A DNA stretch of 64,000 nt from contig JBITNC010000001.1 in assembly GCA_050084985.1 (NCBI GenBank), positions 23,994,001 to 24,058,000 of the forward strand, read 5' to 3'. The notes beneath the pieces were generated by a model. The model did not search any database. It worked only from the letters and a program-made list of their open reading frames with translations, and was not told the DNA's origin. This DNA comes from Nageia nagi (taxonomy: Eukaryota > Pinophyta). Each line of letters begins with the position of its first letter. Positions within the stretch are counted from its first letter, which is position 1. Shown here one piece after another: positions 10,659 to 22,147 of this stretch. The position numbers and the translations under genes are program-made.

Positions 10659-11070
10659 ATAACATAAGCAACCAATATTCCAAAATTGAGATGAATTAAT
10701 AAGACCAAGAAATATGCAAAAAATCATAAATTCTAAAATAGAGATCAAAATGCTCTTCAAGGGGTGATGTCTCATTAGTAAGCTAAATTCACCACTTCAA
10801 AGATGCCAAATTGAATCCTTGAGCTATATATCTAACTTTAGGAGCTAGGAAAGATTCCAAGATCCCTTCTTCACCTTCCAAGCTCAATGAATAGGCTATA
10901 TATTCAATAGAACTACTCTAGGGTTATTCAAGGCTCATTTTTATAATACATGAGGCATCAAGGCCTAAGTACCAACTTGATGGTTGTTTTCCTCAAGATG
11001 GGATTTCTCTTCAAGGGTTTCATCCTTTTGATAGATTCTTCATAAGGTTTTAATCTTTTGAGAGAGAGAA
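10659..11070. other. Spacer between copia and first family A element
   Basis: About 410 bp of AT-rich sequence with no gene or repeat I can name. It should be the continuation of the original copia target. Confidence 0.5.
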
Positions 11071-12571
11071 TTTAATATTCCCATTTTTTAGGTGTTTTCC
11101 CCATTTCACCTTTGATAAATGGGAACATTAATTTAGGAGTGTTTTATGCTATTGTTATATAATTTGGCCAAAATGATGTAAATTACACTTAGATACTTAA
11201 TAAAGCTCTAATTATGAAATAAATGGCCCTTTAATTAATTAATTTATTTTTATTTAGTTATTTTCCAAAATACCAATAAATATTGTATTTGTAATACCAA
11301 GGCAATTATAATTGTAAATGCAATATTAGTATTATTAAATAAGGTATTGCATATTTTAGCTTTGATGATTGTAATATTGGTATTAAATGTATCTCTAGTC
11401 ATTAGTGCTTTCCTCTTCAAAGTAGAGCATCCCCATCAATTGCAAGGATATTTGAAGCTCCAAGAATGGACCTGACACTTTGAACTAGGCATTGATAATA
11501 TTAAGGCAAGTAAATGGCCCTATAACATGAACATTGGGTATGGGATCATCCCAAGATCCCATGTTGGCCTTCCTAGGCACATAAACCAATGGAATTGATC
11601 ATGATGTGATCCATTATCACCCCCTCTTAGATGTTGGCTTTCCTAGTCCTTGGATGTGATTTCACTTATCCCAAGGTTCCCCATATTGAACATTGTATAC
11701 ATGACTACACAAATCACATCTCTCCATCATTGGATTATCCCAATAAAAGATTAGATTATGATCACCCTCACCTATAAAAGGAAAACTCATAATCATTATG
11801 GAACATGCTAAATTTGATTATAAACCCTTTATTTTGGATTGAGTGGAGACTCTATCTTAGCCACTTATGGGGTGACTTGCATTTGAGGTATTAAGGGGAG
11901 AGGAGGCTACCTTCAAACCTACTCTAGCCATATTGAGAGGAATGTTACTGGTTCCATCATAGTTACTATAGAGGAGATATGGTCTTACCTCACTACTTCT
12001 AGGATTAATGAGGCCCTAGAGCCATCCAAAATAACCATATAGAAGATAGTCTTGGTATAAAGTTTGTAGGTTAACTAAAATATTATAATTATTCTTTATC
12101 ATTGCTTTATCAATACAATTACTTTTTATTATTTAAATATTACTATTTGTCTCCTTGTGCTTGGATGTTAGATTTGGAAGCATTATTTCATTATTAAATT
12201 TCTATTTATCCTTGTTGGTTGCAATGTTGGATTTAGACTATTATTTTCATTGTTTGATTCCTATTTTGGCTCTCTAACTGGGACATTGGGTTTGTGGATC
12301 ATTTTTGCATTGTTGAAGTATCATTTTGCCTCATGCTCAAGTCATTAGAATACTAGAGATATTTGCTTGCATTTACTTCATAATTGCTCATCATAGTTGA
12401 ACATTGGGGTTTGAAGGTATTTTTTGCAAATTTACTTTATATCTTTTATTCTTAGCAACTCATTAGATATTTGGCATATATTTAAGCTTATTTTGGTCAA
12501 TTTTAAATCCAAAATCCCAATGTCCCTATCCTAGGGCATGTTTGAGAAGTGAGCTTGAAAATATCTCATCA
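11071..12571 (+). repeat. Family A 5' LTR (A1)
   Basis: About 1.5 kb. It begins TTTAATATTCCCATT (family consensus TGTAATAT, so the TG is lost) and ends ...AATATCTCATCA. Recurrent blocks shared with the other copies include TGGCCAAAATGATGTAAATT, a TTTATTTATT tract, GATGATTGTAATATTGG, CACCTATAAAAGG and CACTACTTCTAGGATT. Copies elsewhere are clearly diverged from it. Confidence 0.93.
11773..11779 (+). promoter_or_regulatory. Probable TATA box of family A LTR (A1)
   Basis: TATAAAA lies within the conserved CTCACCTATAAAAGGA block in the LTR. The same block is kept in most family A LTRs, including 23564, 36256, 41336 and 63564, which fits a retained core promoter. Confidence 0.6.
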
Positions 12572-12574
12572 TAA

Positions 12575-12587
12575 TGGTATTAGAGCC
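12575..12587 (+). promoter_or_regulatory. Family A primer binding site (A1)
   Basis: TGGTATTAGAGCC lies three bases after the LTR end. It differs by one base from the initiator tRNA-Met site TGGTATCAGAGCC. Other copies carry their own single changes. Confidence 0.85.
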
Positions 12588-14289
12588 TTAATTTTTTCAT
12601 CCTATTGGCAATTAAGGATATCATTCACTAAGGTTTTTGAGTTGAAGCTAGAGAAAGATTAAATTTTGGGATACCCAAATCATAGTGGCATCACACATGA
12701 GAGAATTGATAAAGTGAAGTTGGAGATATTTCCCTTGCTACTAGGTAAGATTTAAGGTGTTGCTACTAAAGAAGATTGATGGAGGAGTTGGAGGAGCTAT
12801 AGAAGACTCATTGTGATTTTTTTTGAATCACAATGCTAATTGTGAAGAGTTTTTATTATCTTATTGAGGAGTGGAGTTGAACTAGCATAATAATAGTCAT
12901 TATGAAGGATTTATAGAGGATATATATGCTTGGAGCAATTCAATAGGGATCTTATAGCCCTATCTCATTCTTCAAGTTGTTGGGTTTCTTTTGGTCCTAA
13001 TTTTAATTTTTGAAGCTTTAAGGAGGTTCATACTACTTATAAAGGTACATTTTTAAAAGAGTTTGCATATTTTATTTCAAGTTGAAGTTTATTCTTGATT
13101 TACTTTTAAGTTTGAGGTAGAAATAATATATGTTTTAAGATTCTAATCCCATCTATGTTTAGATGTTAGTATTTTGGGAGCTATTTTGTAGGTCATTTTG
13201 CATTTTAAGGGTCCTTTAAAGAGGAAATTGGTATTCTAATGGAATTTTAATGCCTAAAGCTACAATTAAATACCATTATGAGACAAACATGGTAAACTAA
13301 GAACTATTTAGAAGTTAGTTTAGTTTCTTGAAGGTATTCAAGGTCAAACATTAGGACTAGAAGAATTTTCATATTGTTTGTTGCATTTTGGGAATACCTA
13401 AAGTGGGATTTTATCTTGTTGATACCAATTAGGTGTTTAATCTACATCAAATATGTCATCACTTGTAAGTATTAACTAATTTTCATCATGGAAGATAAGT
13501 ATTGATGATTTTGTAGGGTTTTCTAGATATACTAGCCATTAGTTTTGGTAAATTTGAAGCCACAAGTGGATTTAGTTTACTGTTATTGACTAAATTTGAT
13601 GGTGGTTCTTACACCATGGAGGTTTGAGAAGAATATGTTGTATTTATTTTATTATTATGATCAAAATTTTAGGTTAGAGATGAGATGTTGGGGATATAGG
13701 AAGCTCTTTCTATTATGAGCTTGTAAAACTTTATCTATTGAGGTATCTTGGCCAAATTTAAAAATTTGAAATATTATTTATAGCATTAAACTTGTGTGTG
13801 TGGATTTTGAGATTCAAGGAGACACATTTAAATTTAGATTTTATTCTTTGTTTCCATAACCCATAAGTTTAAAATTTGCTTATCTCATTCCATCATGGTA
13901 AGACCAAAATTTTAGGTTTGAGTAATTTGAGTATTTTCATACCTTATTATTTTTTAATAGGATAAATAAGGAGAAAGGATAAAAATATTTTATTTTGATT
14001 TTAAGAGTAATAAGATAAGTTGAATATATTCCATAATATTTTTTGTACTATAAAAATACATTGAGTTTCAGGCCAAACATTTATAGTTCATGCCCCCCAG
14101 GATCTACAAGCAATATCAATATAAGAATAAAAAGCATAATTTTAGAATAGCTAAATAGAATTTAGATACTTTAATCACTCTCTTAATTTATATGATGATA
14201 TATATGAAGGCATCAAACCAAGGAATCCTTATTGAGAATTAAGCACCATCAATATGTACTCCATCCCTTCAAATCATGGATTCATTTTT
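12588..14289 (+). other. Family A leader (A1)
   Basis: Untranslated region of the element. The 13150-13450 part carries weak degenerate repeats built on TTGGTATTTTGAGGG-like words, much longer in A3, A4 and A6. I see no coding potential. Confidence 0.65.
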
Positions 14290-14439
14290 CACCCCTAAGC
14301 AAATTCAAGTAAATTAGCAAGAAGGAGCAAGCATGGATGAGGTGCTTCAAGAATATATGGATAATCCTAAAGTATTTATAATAATTGTAACTTTACACAC
14401 ATAGTGGGAGATCCAAATATAAAAAAAGTTCTAAGTCCC

Positions 14440-14821
14440 TATTATGAACAAAGTTCCCAAAATAGCATAAAATCACGAGAGAAAGAGCTCAACACATTGA
14501 ATAAGAGATAAAATCTGTAATAAGCCACTTCAAGGGGGAAAACTCCTTTACAAAATCTGTAATAAGCAACTCTGAGGGGGAAACCTCCTTTAAATCATAT
14601 CAATTACACAACAATAGATAATACAAATGATAATACCTCCTTAGTATATATAAGAGTCCAAGGGTTGCCACTACAATGAAAGGACACTAGTCGAAATAAC
14701 AATAATAATGTATGGCCAACATAATAATAATAATGTAAGGGGATAAAAATAACCATATTGGACTTTTATGGGACACATAATAACAATATATGGGCTACAT
14801 GAGTAGTATAGGTACCTAACA
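14440..14821 (-). repeat. 3' LTR of 1.5-kb gypsy derivative
   Basis: It starts TATTATGAAC (TG mutated to TA) and ends ...CCTAACA. It is about 40 bp longer than its partner because a block around AATCTGTAATAAGC...GGGGGAAA is tandemly duplicated at about 14500-14590. Confidence 0.92.
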
Positions 14822-15000
14822 TGCCCCTCTCCTTCAAAAAAATGTTGTCCTCAACGTTTTAGTAGTTCTGGATGCTTCTATAGAAATTTCTCATCTTCCC
14901 ATGTGGAATCTTCAGCCATTGCCATATTTTTACTTTCAACCTTCCTTTCCATCCTAAAATACATCTCTAAGTATGTTGGTGTACTGTGAGTACATTGTAG
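14822..15000 (-). pseudogene. Gypsy pol C-terminus (chromodomain-like tail)
   Basis: The minus strand reads P-T-Y-L-E-M-Y-F, then A-E-D-S-T-W-E-D-E-K-F-L, stop, K-H-P-E-L-L-K-R, stop, G-Q-H-F-F-E-G-E-G-H-V-R. The S-T-W-E-D-E pattern is the conserved end of plant chromovirus integrases with a chromodomain, which directs insertion to heterochromatin. The final E-G-E-G-H overlaps the polypurine tract (GGAGAGGGGCA). Two stops break it. Confidence 0.8.
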
Positions 15001-15611
15001 GAGACCATAATTCCCCGGGATGCAGTGCTTTTTAAACCATGATTTGGAGACTGTTCTATTATCTAACCTTCCAACAAATGTAAATCTGAAATTTCAGCCC
15101 TTTAGAGTCTAAAATTTCTAAATATGGTAGCCTCAGATGTCTTATTTTAAATTCCATATATTTCATCAAATTCTAATATTCCAAGAGGAAATGGTTGCAA
15201 CTTTCCCAAAATGTGCTGATTTTTGGATTTTTCAGAAGTGCAAACTTGTATGAAGTGCCACATGTCACTTGTTTATTACCAAACCTTAAAAATTGTAAAA
15301 GATAAACTTAAACCTATACCCTAACCAATACAATAGGTTTCACCTATTTTTGAGCTATAAATCTTTATATATACACTTTTTATCTAGAACACCTATTTTA
15401 GACCTACTTTTGAGACTAGTCACAAACCTTAACTTACCCTGAGTGTAACTTGCAAAATATAGCGAATTAGGAGCTTAAATTTGAACTAAGCCTTCTTTGG
15501 TATGTCTTATAAAAACAAAATATATTGTAGAATATTAAACCTTGCAAAATAAAATTGGTAGTGAAAATTCCATGATGACTAGTTTTGAGCTGTGAAACTG
15601 TAGAATCGTCT
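15001..15611 (-). other. Remaining interior of 1.5-kb gypsy derivative
   Basis: About 600 bp with no recognisable gag, protease, RT or integrase. Its content is unassigned. Confidence 0.55.
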
Positions 15612-15623
15612 GCTCTGATACCA
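15612..15623 (-). promoter_or_regulatory. Primer binding site of 1.5-kb gypsy derivative
   Basis: TGGTATCAGAGC on the minus strand, two bases inside the right LTR. Confidence 0.88.
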
Positions 15624-15625
15624 AA

Positions 15626-15965
15626 TGTTATGAACAAAGTTCCCAAAATAGCATAAAATAATGAGAGAAAGAGCTCAATGCATTTAATAAGAGATAAAAT
15701 CTATAATAATCTACTTTTAGGGGTCAACCTCCTTTACATCACATTAATTACACAACAATAGACAATACAAATGATAATACCTCCTTAGTATATATAAGAG
15801 TCCAAGGGTTGCCACTATAATGAAAGGACACTAGCTGACATAACAATAATAATGTCTAGTCAACATAACAATAATAATGTAAGGGAATAACAATAATCAT
15901 AGTTGACTTATATGGGACACATAATAACAATATATGGGCTACATGAGTAGTATAGGGACCTAACA
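15626..15965 (-). repeat. 5' LTR of 1.5-kb gypsy derivative
   Basis: 340 bp with TGTTATGAAC...CCTAACA ends. It is followed by the GTCCC target duplication, after which family A gag resumes. Confidence 0.93.
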
Positions 15966-16602
15966 GTCCCCAAAACCATCATATGAAAAGAAACCCAAGG
16001 TAGGCCCTTACCTAATTTTGATGGGAGTGATAAAAAATTTTTAAGGGCTTGGATGTAGAAATTATAAACTTACTTATCTCTCCATACCATGAGTGAAGAA
16101 GAGGCAATCAAAATAGCAACCATATATTTAGATAGAATATCTTATGAATGGTGGTACAATGGTGTTACTACACTTGGACATGGGAAGGTCAAAACCTTCA
16201 ATAACTTTAGCCAAAGGGTACTTGACATGTTTTAAAATAAGCATATAGAGGAATACTTTAAGGAGTTGGTTATGCTTTGATACACAACTACCATGGATAC
16301 ATACATTAAGGAATTTCAAAGGATTGCAATATCTATCCCTAATATAGAAGATGGAAGGCTAGCATATCTCTTCATGGATGGGTTACAAGAACCAATTAGA
16401 TCATCAGTAAAAGATATATAGCCATCCACTTTATCCATTTAAATCTACAAAAAAAAGTTATTGGAATGATTTAGTTATACAAATGGATTGTTTACTAAGA
16501 TACATCTGATAGGAATATAGGCAACAAGCACAAGCATGGAATCAATAAGAAGAAAACCTCCACCACTTGTTCAAAGAAAAACACATGGATTGGACTATGC
16601 TT

Positions 16603-17300
16603 GTAGATGTCTAAAAGGGATTTATTATTTATTTAGTAAATCATATTTAGACTTCTTAAATTATTTAATGAAATATTACATATGTTGAGATAAAAGGATA
16701 TTATAATGCAATGTCATATGTTATATTAAATGCTATATCATATATCATGGGTCTTATTTTAAAGTATCTTGAAAATAAAAATGACCATATTATTGAAAGA
16801 GGTTGGCCTTCATTGCCTTCTATATCTTTTATAGCCTATATAAATGGGTAGATAGGTTGACATCCACATATCAAAACTCTTTTGATATTTATAAAGAACT
16901 TTGATAGGTGGTTTTCAATTGTAACAATGTCTCTAGACACCACCTATCTTGAGAATTTGTCATACTCTGAGTTTTGGACTTTCTATCTTTGATGCACATC
17001 ATAATTTGACACATTCCACATAGTTAGTAATGTGCTTCTCCTACAGTAGTAGTAGCATGCTTCTCTCATCCCATCAGCAGTGTGGATCTTATAGATTGAG
17101 GGTTCCAAGCTTGGATGGTTGAGCTATTGGTTCATGTACATAAACATTAGCTATGAGCTCACCACAAGTCTGATTAGGTGAATGATTTTAATGTATATCT
17201 ATTACAATCTGATATAGTGTTTATTATATATTTAATTGTATATTGTAGACCATTTATTTAATTATGTTTATTCATATATTTACACAATTTAGAGTTTACA
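16603..17300 (+). repeat. 5' LTR of 5.5-kb gag-only element
   Basis: 698 bp starting TGTAGATGTCTAAAA and ending ATTTAGAGTTTACA. It is shorter than its partner, which carries an added GATAGTAGCATGCTTCT-type duplication at about 21810-21870. Confidence 0.9.
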
Positions 17301-17314
17301 TTTTGGTGAACCCC
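17301..17314 (+). promoter_or_regulatory. Probable primer binding site, unusual sequence
   Basis: TTTTGGTGAACCCC directly follows the LTR. It is not the initiator tRNA-Met site used by the other elements here; the matching tRNA was not identified. Confidence 0.55.
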
Positions 17315-17817
17315 AATGTATCTTTAAACCCTAGAATTTTCATTTTAGGGCATCAATTTTTTCTTAGGAATCTTGCATTAGAAACCCTTGGTTTTGTTTT
17401 CCTTTTGGTTGAGTTAATTTTCTTCAAATTTAGAAAATTTTATTGTTTAAAATTTTATTTTCCTAAAAAAAGTCACTATAGAAAAATTCAAATTTTGGAA
17501 GTCATTTTCTTTATTTTGGTTAGATATAGCATTATAAAACTTTGTCCAAACCATTGATAAATATAATTACGAAGTTTTTCTAATTATTCTAGGTCTAGAT
17601 TTGCATATTTTAAGTGATTTTGAAAATATTTTTGTAAAAAACGTCACATTTCAAAATCATAAAATTTGAAAATATTTTAATGTTATTTGGTGACTTGTTT
17701 CATGATAAAAACTTTTCAAACCCATAGGTCATCATAGTAGGTAACTTTTTGAGATTAATTTGATCTTATTGCATGCATTTTTATCATGATTTCTTGAGGT
17801 TTTCATAGAGAAATAAT

Positions 17818-18845
17818 TTGCACATTTGCTTGCATTTTATTAAGGATATTGCATCTAAAAATGGTTTGTTTGAATATTTGAAAGGGATAAGTGATTTATT
17901 TGCACATCCTCCTATACAAGAAATGTCTAAAGATATGGATATTGTGCAAAATAATAATAGAAAATCTTCTGATGAAATGAGTTTACAAAATTCATGCTTA
18001 ACTATTACAAATGATGATGATATGCAAAATGATATGTTAATCATAGAAAATCAAGTGCATGATAATAATAGTGATGATGATGATTATATGGCTGAATTTG
18101 ATTATGATGCACATTAAAACCTTGAAGCTATGGATAACTATGAATGCATGATATTGCATTTGAAAATTTAAACTCCTCAAGATCAACTTAAGAAAATTAA
18201 AGAGCATATTTTAGCCAATCCATATTTGATGTTAAGAATTTATAATGATCTTGATTTGAAAAAAAGATATCATGCATTTTTAAGAAAATAATTAGACACA
18301 TTGTTAGAAGATCCATATGCAAGATAATATTGTATGCAAAAGTTTGAGCAAGAAAACATACAACATAATCAAACACCTCAATCAAAACCTCAACCTAAAC
18401 CTTAAATTGAAATTCTGTATAAATAAAAAAAACCAAAATAATATTCAAAAAAAGTAACATCTTAGGAAATATTGAAAACACAGGATGCTCACATTGTAGA
18501 GAAACCTAAATACAATGCTTGCAATTATTCCCCACCACTCGATCAAGAGGACCCCCAATTTGAGATATTTAGTGGAAATTAACCAAGTCTTATTTTGAGA
18601 TATATAATGAAAAAAGGTTTATTCATGCCATTAGAAAAATCAACAAAAGATGTTCCAATGGGGAATGAGAATACTTATTGCACTTATGATCAAAGAAAGG
18701 ATCACTCTATAAATTCTTGTAATGATTTGAAGGTTGTAATTTTGTACCTCATTGCACAAGGTAAATATTAGATTCAACATAATGTTTTAGATACAGAGAT
18801 TATAGATGGAATTACAAAATTTTAGGATAAATGTGATGAGGAATA
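17818..18845 (+). pseudogene. Decayed gag of 5.5-kb element
   Basis: The open part at 17818-18117 (99 codons) reads S-K-N-G-L-F-E-Y-L-K-G-I and ends in an acidic stretch, N-S-D-D-D-D-Y-M-A-E-F. Beyond its stop, the same reading continues with more stops through a Pro-Gln-rich stretch. It reaches T-Y-D-Q-R-K-D-H-S-I-N-S-C-N-D-L-K, which resembles the gag C-terminal Cys-His block (C-x-Y-H...G-H-S...C...L-K) of some plant Ty3/gypsy elements. The first Cys partner and several codons are lost. The gag assignment rests mainly on that block and on position. Confidence 0.6.
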
Positions 18846-19009
18846 ATATCATCAGTAATGTGACATATTACATGAAGTTCATCAGCAACATGAAAATAGT
18901 AATGGAGATAATGGCTCTTGTTCTACAAATCCAACTAGTCAAGAGAGTACAAGAAAATTTTTAATTTAGTCATATCTAGTTGAGATTTGGTTATAAAAAT
19001 ATAGAAATA

Positions 19010-19243
19010 AAAAAGATTGGCCTTTTGAAAAATATCAATTTAAGATTGCACTCCTTAATCAATGGTTACAAAGGGAAACATACAAAACAAGGTGTCTAGA
19101 AACACAACTTGAATTAATTGATATTATGGAGAGAGTAGCAGCCCAAGGTATAGAAAATGCATTGGATAGTTTGGAAAAACAATATCAATTTATCACAATA
19201 AAATATGCTAAATTATGTGGTGGTGGTTCCACCACCCTCTAGT
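19010..19243 (+). pseudogene. Short coding-like remnant, unknown
   Basis: This reads K-D-W-P-F-E-K-Y-Q-F-K, then W-L-Q-R-E-T-Y-K-T-R-C-L, R-V-A-A-Q-G-I-E-N-A-L and Y-A-K-L-C-G-G-G-S, ending at a stop near 19241. It is charged and helix-like in composition, lies downstream of gag in the same element, and has no motif I recognise. It may be the tail of the gag polyprotein. Confidence 0.4.
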
Positions 19244-19377
19244 ATACTATAAGTTCTAAAATTTTACATATCATATAAGATGCATTTCATATAGGTTGCA
19301 TATCATGAGTCGATCCATTGCAAACATTTGGTTACCATGGTATATTTTACCAAGTTTTTAATCATGCTATATTCACA

Positions 19378-19478
19378 TTTTCATCTTTTCAATCATGTTA
19401 TTTTGCTCATTATTTTTCTCTTTTCATCTTTTCAATCATGTTATTTTGCTCATTATTTTTCTCTTTTCATCTTTTCAT
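19378..19478 (+). repeat. Tandem duplication, about 47 bp x 2
   Basis: Two adjacent copies of a T-rich unit containing CATCTTTTCAATCATGTTAT and TTGCTCATTATTTTTCTC. The frames that span it (19318-19620, 19328-19573) owe their length to this low-complexity sequence and are not genes. Confidence 0.85.
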
Positions 19479-19620
19479 CCTCATCATTTCATCAAGTTTT
19501 CTTCTTTCATCAAATTTTGTTCTTATCTTTATCTCTCATCAAGGTTCTCAAATTTGCCATGCTAATCAAATGACTCATGTACAAGGTATTCTTATGTCTA
19601 GTAATTGCATTCCATATTAG

Positions 19621-21373
19621 TTACATTTCATAATAAAAATAAATAAAATAATTAAGATAAATCATGAAAAAGTGGATATAGTATCAGTTGGGGCCAGTTT
19701 TAGTTACAACTAGGGACAATTTTAGTTTTTGCTGAGGGCATAATAGAAATCAAATATTAAAAATTAGAAGGCAAAAATTTAGAATCACAAAGTCCAAAAA
19801 TTCCCATTCTTAGGGAATGAAGGTAAGTACAAGTATATCATCTCAAACATTTTTAATATTGGTCATGTTTATGATATTTATTGCAATTAATGAATTAAGA
19901 CCACTATATCTTCTTTGAATATCTAGTATAAAAAGTGAATATTGCATATGTTATTCTTATGATTACTATTTAAAATAAAATACATGTTTTACTAATGAAA
20001 TTAAAGGCTATTGTATCTTTTAAAATTTAGTATAATATGGCATTATTGCATTGTATATAAAATATTACATATCTAAATGGTTATTTTTAAAACTAATTGA
20101 ATGGATTATTTCTCCTGAGTGATATCATCATTGCACAAATAAATTCAATATATGGTCAAATGTTACTAATTTATGATGTATCTTGAAAATGTCATGAAAA
20201 ATATAAATGTTGTTTTGAATCTGGCATGATGCAAAATGATATGGATGATCATCAATTGAATATCTTTCAAATTTTTATGCTTCATATGAAAATACTCACA
20301 CCACCAGTAGCATGCAATGAATATAAATTATTTATAATAAAGGCATATTGAAATTTCATTGAATGTTTACTTATTTATGTGGTTCTTTTATATATATTTG
20401 TAATGGTTTATTGAATTTGATCATATTTTTTGAAGACATGACTAAAAACTTTTAGGCATACCATGCTGCTAATAGCATGTGTTCATGATAAATTCATTGT
20501 AAATGGGGCATGTTATAAAATCTTTGAACATATATGTAAAAATACCTATGTTTCTTTGAATATGCAATGCTATGGAAATGATGAATAAATTTACAAAAGA
20601 TATGATTGACAAATTATATGCATACCATGATGTCAATGATGTGTATTCACTTTGAAAATTTATGCAAATTAAAATATTGAAATGCAAGGCCATTGAATGT
20701 CTAAATATTTGGTACATTTATAGAAATTGAATGCTATTATTCATTTTTATATTAAAAAATATTTTCAAATCCATGGTCACTTCATGAGCAATGTCTCTTA
20801 TCAATTACAACATTATTCCAAGATTGAGTCATTAATAATTTTCATCAACTTGCTCTTTATAAACTATGTGTTGTCTATCACAGTAGTCTATACATCATGG
20901 ATATTATAATCCTAGGTCATTAAATAGGATCCCATGCACTTATTCTTCATAGACTATGAGTTGTCTATCATAGTAGTCTATATATCATGGTTTATAGCAC
21001 TATGAGTTGCATCAACCATAGGGACCCACTGCATATTATATTAATTTCATTCTTACTCTTTATATTGCTTATTCTTTCATGGATGTGATCTATGCAGGTA
21101 TATGTTATTTTATTCTAGAAGTATTGTTCAGGTGAGTAGGATTGGTATAGACCACTCACCTTATAGAGGGAATCCTATTTTTGGATTGCTTACCTGATGT
21201 ACCATGAGCAAGAGGCAACCAAGACCAAAAAGGGACAAACAACATATCATACTCAACATATTGATTAAAACAAGGAAGTCCATTTTACTATTAAAAATTT
21301 TCTTCTCTTCTTTAAACTTCTTTGGATTATGCAATTTCAATTCTTTTCATTTCATATCCAAAGAGGGGCAAAA
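19621..21373 (+). other. Non-coding 3' interior of 5.5-kb element
   Basis: About 1.75 kb between the gag remnants and the 3' LTR, the place where pol would be expected. No RT or integrase motif is visible in any frame. At 20870-21000 a block with ACTATG(T/A)GTTGTCTATCA and AGTAGTCTATA is duplicated. A purine tract (21358-21373) ends the region. Confidence 0.65.
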
Positions 21374-22142
21374 TTTAGATGCCTAAAAATGATTTATTAT
21401 TTATTTAATAAATCATATTTAGAATTCTTAAATGATTTAATGCAATATTACATATGTTAAGATAAAAGGATATAATAATGCAATGTCATATGTTATATTA
21501 AATGCTATATCATATATCATGGGTATTATTTTAAAATATCTTAAATATAACAATGATTATATTATTGCAAGAGGTTGGCCTTCACTCCTTTCTATATCTT
21601 TTGCAGGTTATATAAATAGCTAGAAAGGTTGATCTCCAGATATCGAAACTCTTTTGATATTGATAAAGAACTCTGATAGCTAATTTTCAACTATAATGGT
21701 GTCTTTGGATGCCATATTACTTGAGAACTTGTTATACTCTAAGTTCTAGATTTTCTATCATTGACACACATCATAATTTGATACATTCCATGTAGTCAGC
21801 AATGTGCTTCTCCTATGTCGATAGTAGCATGCTTCTACATCGATAGTGATGTGCTTCTCTCATCTTGTCAATGACATGCATCTTATAGATTGAGGGTTCC
21901 AAGATTGGATGGTTTAGATATTGGTTAATGTACATGAATATTAGCTATGAGCTCACCATGAGTCCAATCCCCAATCCTCTAAAGATTTATTATTATCTAC
22001 TTTCAAAGATTGTACAAACACTTCATATCAAGTGCATGCTTTTCATATATATCTATTGCAATTTGATATAGTGTCTATTGTATATTGTACACCATTTATT
22101 TAATTATGTTTATTCATATATTTACACAATTTAGAGTCTACA
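21374..22142 (+). repeat. 3' LTR of 5.5-kb gag-only element
   Basis: 769 bp starting TTTAGATGCCTAAAA (TG mutated) and ending TTAGAGTCTACA. It is followed by ATACT and then by the resumed family A sequence. Confidence 0.9.
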
Positions 22143-22147
22143 ATACT

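Larger units (their letters stand above)
14440..15965 (-). mobile_element. Internally deleted Ty3/gypsy element, 1.5 kb
   Basis: The LTRs lie at 14440-14821 and 15626-15965, with a perfect GTCCC target duplication (14435-14439 and 15966-15970). A PBS, TGGTATCAGAGC on the minus strand (15612-15623), lies beside the right LTR, so the element is on the minus strand. The interior is only about 0.8 kb. Next to the left LTR it retains the last codons of a gypsy pol with a chromodomain-type tail. It is a deletion derivative that lost everything else. Confidence 0.93.
14290..16602 (+). pseudogene. Family A gag (A1), decayed and interrupted
   Basis: The gag reading starts near 14290, is split by a nested element (14440-15970) and continues to 16602. 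The second part reads L-P-N-F-D-G-S-D, then M-S-E-E-E-A-I-K-I, Y-E-W-W-Y-N, F-N-N-F-S-Q-R-V-L-D and R-L-A-Y-L-F-M-D-G-L. This is the Ty3/gypsy-type capsid pattern, in which the YEWW tryptophans are diagnostic. Several in-frame stops are present. It is cut again at 16602 by a second nested element. Confidence 0.82.
16603..22142 (+). mobile_element. Ty3/gypsy-type element with gag only, 5.5 kb
   Basis: The LTRs lie at 16603-17300 and 21374-22142, flanked by ATGCT and ATACT (one mismatch). A primer-site-like TTTTGGTGAACCCC follows the left LTR and a polypurine tract (AAAGAGGGGCAAAA) precedes the right LTR. The 4.1-kb interior has a decayed gag-like region at about 17800-18840 and a second short coding-like stretch near 19010-19240. 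I find no protease, RT or integrase motif. It sits inside the gag of family A element A1. Confidence 0.9.

Noticed and set aside
19318-19620. 100-codon hydrophobic frame resembling a membrane protein
   Set aside because: The hydrophobic look comes from a T-rich 47-bp tandem duplication (TTT/CTT codons), and the overlapping frame is equally hydrophobic.
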